A DNA stretch of 6,288 nt. Source: DAIDKA01 sp036489445. GTDB taxonomy: Bacteria > Pseudomonadota > Gammaproteobacteria > Steroidobacterales > Steroidobacteraceae. Made by a program: the position numbers and the translations under genes. Positions 5,606-6,288 of the stretch are shown in pieces (position 1 is the first letter of the stretch; each line of letters starts with the position of its first letter). The notes beneath the pieces were generated by a model that did not search any database, had not been told where the DNA came from, and saw nothing but the letters and a program-made list of their open reading frames with translations. The DNA lies in the NCBI GenBank assembly GCA_036489445.1, contig DASXFV010000082.1, positions 1-6,288 on the forward strand. The letters run 5' to 3'.

Positions 5606-6061
5606 ATGCGCGAATTTGTGGTCCCCAAAACCGACACCAAGGTCTTAGGCAAGTTAGCGCTGGAGTACGCCTTCAAGCTCACCGCGCACTACGATCCCCC
5701 GCAGGAATCGCACACCCCGCGTGGCATCTTCCGTTATCAGGACATCGTCAGCGGCGAAGTGTCCGGTGAGCGGATCAACGCCACTGTCTATCCGGACAGC
5801 GGCGGACAGTACGACACCGTGCGCGCCGATCGGATCCGGGATGTCGATGCGCACTTCATGGTGAAGGCGGACAACGGCGAGTGGCTGTACATGGAGCACG
5901 TCGGCTACCGGCGCAACGATGGCTACTACCGGGCCATCGCCTATATTGAGACGAGCCTGAAAGGCGCGTACGAGTGGATGAACAACACCACGTTCGTGGT
6001 GACCGCGAAGGAGTCCCCCGACCAGCGCGAGGTCGTTTTCTACTATTACATTGCCAACTGA
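5606..6061 (+). CDS. DUF3237 family protein without export signal
   Basis: This 151-residue protein is about the usual DUF3237 length and has no signal peptide or membrane segment, so it should be cytoplasmic. It is a distant paralogue of the preceding gene. Both proteins share, in order, a G-E-x-x-G-x-R motif (here GEVSGERINATVYPDSGGQY), a strand ending D/N-G-x-x with hydrophobics (ADNGEWLYMEHVG), YRAIAYIET aligned to FRATPVFT, the WMNNT motif (W124, M125, N126) and a C-terminal FYYYIAN like TYYEVL. Overall identity looks low, so this is an old duplication or independent recruitment, not a recent copy. It is the last gene of the operon and overlaps a convergent minus-strand ORF by 16 bases. 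The reaction is unknown; pairing with an exported homologue beside an ene-reductase suggests both act on related substrates in two compartments. Confidence 0.85.
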   Translation: MREFVVPKTDTKVLGKLALEYAFKLTAHYDPPQESHTPRGIFRYQDIVSGEVSGERINATVYPDSGGQYDTVRADRIRDVDAHFMVKADNGEWLYMEHVGYRRNDGYYRAIAYIETSLKGAYEWMNNTTFVVTAKESPDQREVVFYYYIAN

Positions 6062-6288
6062 GGCAGCCACAGTGCCTCGCGTTCGCGATGCTCCAGCTCC
6101 AGGGCGCGCGCAATCACCGGCCCTGAGGCCGTGAGCAACGGCTCAAAGTGGTCTGCATCTCCGGAAAACAGCCCCGCATCGACACGGGCGAAAATCCGAC
6201 CCGAGGGGCTTTCGGCGATCGCCATCGTGGCATCCGCGGGGATCCCCTGAGACCTGCCATAAGGGGTGAATGACGTGCCGTCGTAGCG
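6046..6288 (-). CDS. C-terminal end of a protein with a probable regulator-propeller repeat, partial
   Basis: On the minus strand one frame stays open from the window edge (6288) to a TAA at 6046-6048, giving 80 residues; the start lies outside. The segment YDGTSFTPYGRSQGIP followed by MAIAESPSGRIFARVDAGLF resembles the 'FxxYxxxxGLPxxxVxxIxxDxxGxxWxxTxxGL' pattern of two-component-regulator propeller (Reg_prop) blades. A tail ending LELEHREREALWLPQLAM follows. Codons in this frame are GC-rich at position 3, like the neighbours. Known Reg_prop proteins are usually long sensors in which such blades precede Y_Y_Y, kinase or GGDEF domains. A stop so soon after a blade means a propeller-only protein, an unusual domain order or a truncated gene; this cannot be settled without the upstream part. 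It overlaps the last operon gene tail-to-tail by 16 bases. Confidence 0.5.
   Translation of the reverse strand, partial: RYDGTSFTPYGRSQGIPADATMAIAESPSGRIFARVDAGLFSGDADHFEPLLTASGPVIARALELEHREREALWLPQLAM

Noticed and set aside
6060..6078. GAGGCA/TGCCTC hairpin after the last operon gene as an intrinsic terminator
   Set aside because: Only a 6-bp stem with a 7-base loop and no T-run on either strand; it also lies inside the convergent reading frame.

Overview
The window looks like chromosomal DNA from a high-GC Gram-negative proteobacterium. Evidence for this: GC-rich third codon positions throughout, a Do/DegP-type protease tail, Sec and Tat export signals, and a periplasmic quinohaemoprotein. 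The genus cannot be fixed from the sequence alone. I see no mobile elements, tRNAs, rRNAs or CRISPR arrays.

Layout: (1) 1-66 is the last 21 codons of a plus-strand gene, probably a Do-family periplasmic serine protease, followed by a clear intrinsic terminator at 91-125. (2) 184-2061, minus strand, encodes a secreted fusion of cytochrome c and a PQQ beta-propeller, of the polyvinyl-alcohol-dehydrogenase type. A hairpin just past its stop faces the plus-strand terminator. (3) 2062-2130 is a 69-bp divergent control region with a palindromic -10-like box and a pair of direct repeats. (4) 2131-6061 is a tight five-gene plus-strand operon: a DJ-1/PfpI protein, a D-2-hydroxyacid dehydrogenase with a signal peptide, an Old Yellow Enzyme-type ene-reductase, a Tat-exported DUF3237 protein, and a second DUF3237 protein without a signal. 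Gaps are -3, +10, +20 and +11 bases. (5) 6046-6288, minus strand, is the C-terminal end of an ORF with a likely two-component-regulator-propeller repeat. It overlaps the operon's end tail-to-tail.

How it may work together (inference): the genes form a redox set split between periplasm and cytoplasm. The quinohaemoprotein would oxidise an alcohol in the periplasm and pass electrons through its own haem. The exported 2-hydroxyacid dehydrogenase and Tat-DUF3237 protein would act in the same compartment. The ene-reductase would reduce activated C=C bonds inside the cell, and the DJ-1 protein would deal with reactive carbonyls. The matched pair of DUF3237 proteins, one exported and one cytoplasmic, next to an ene-reductase is the least explained part and the best candidate for an undescribed catabolic or detoxification module. 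The substrate cannot be read from the sequence.
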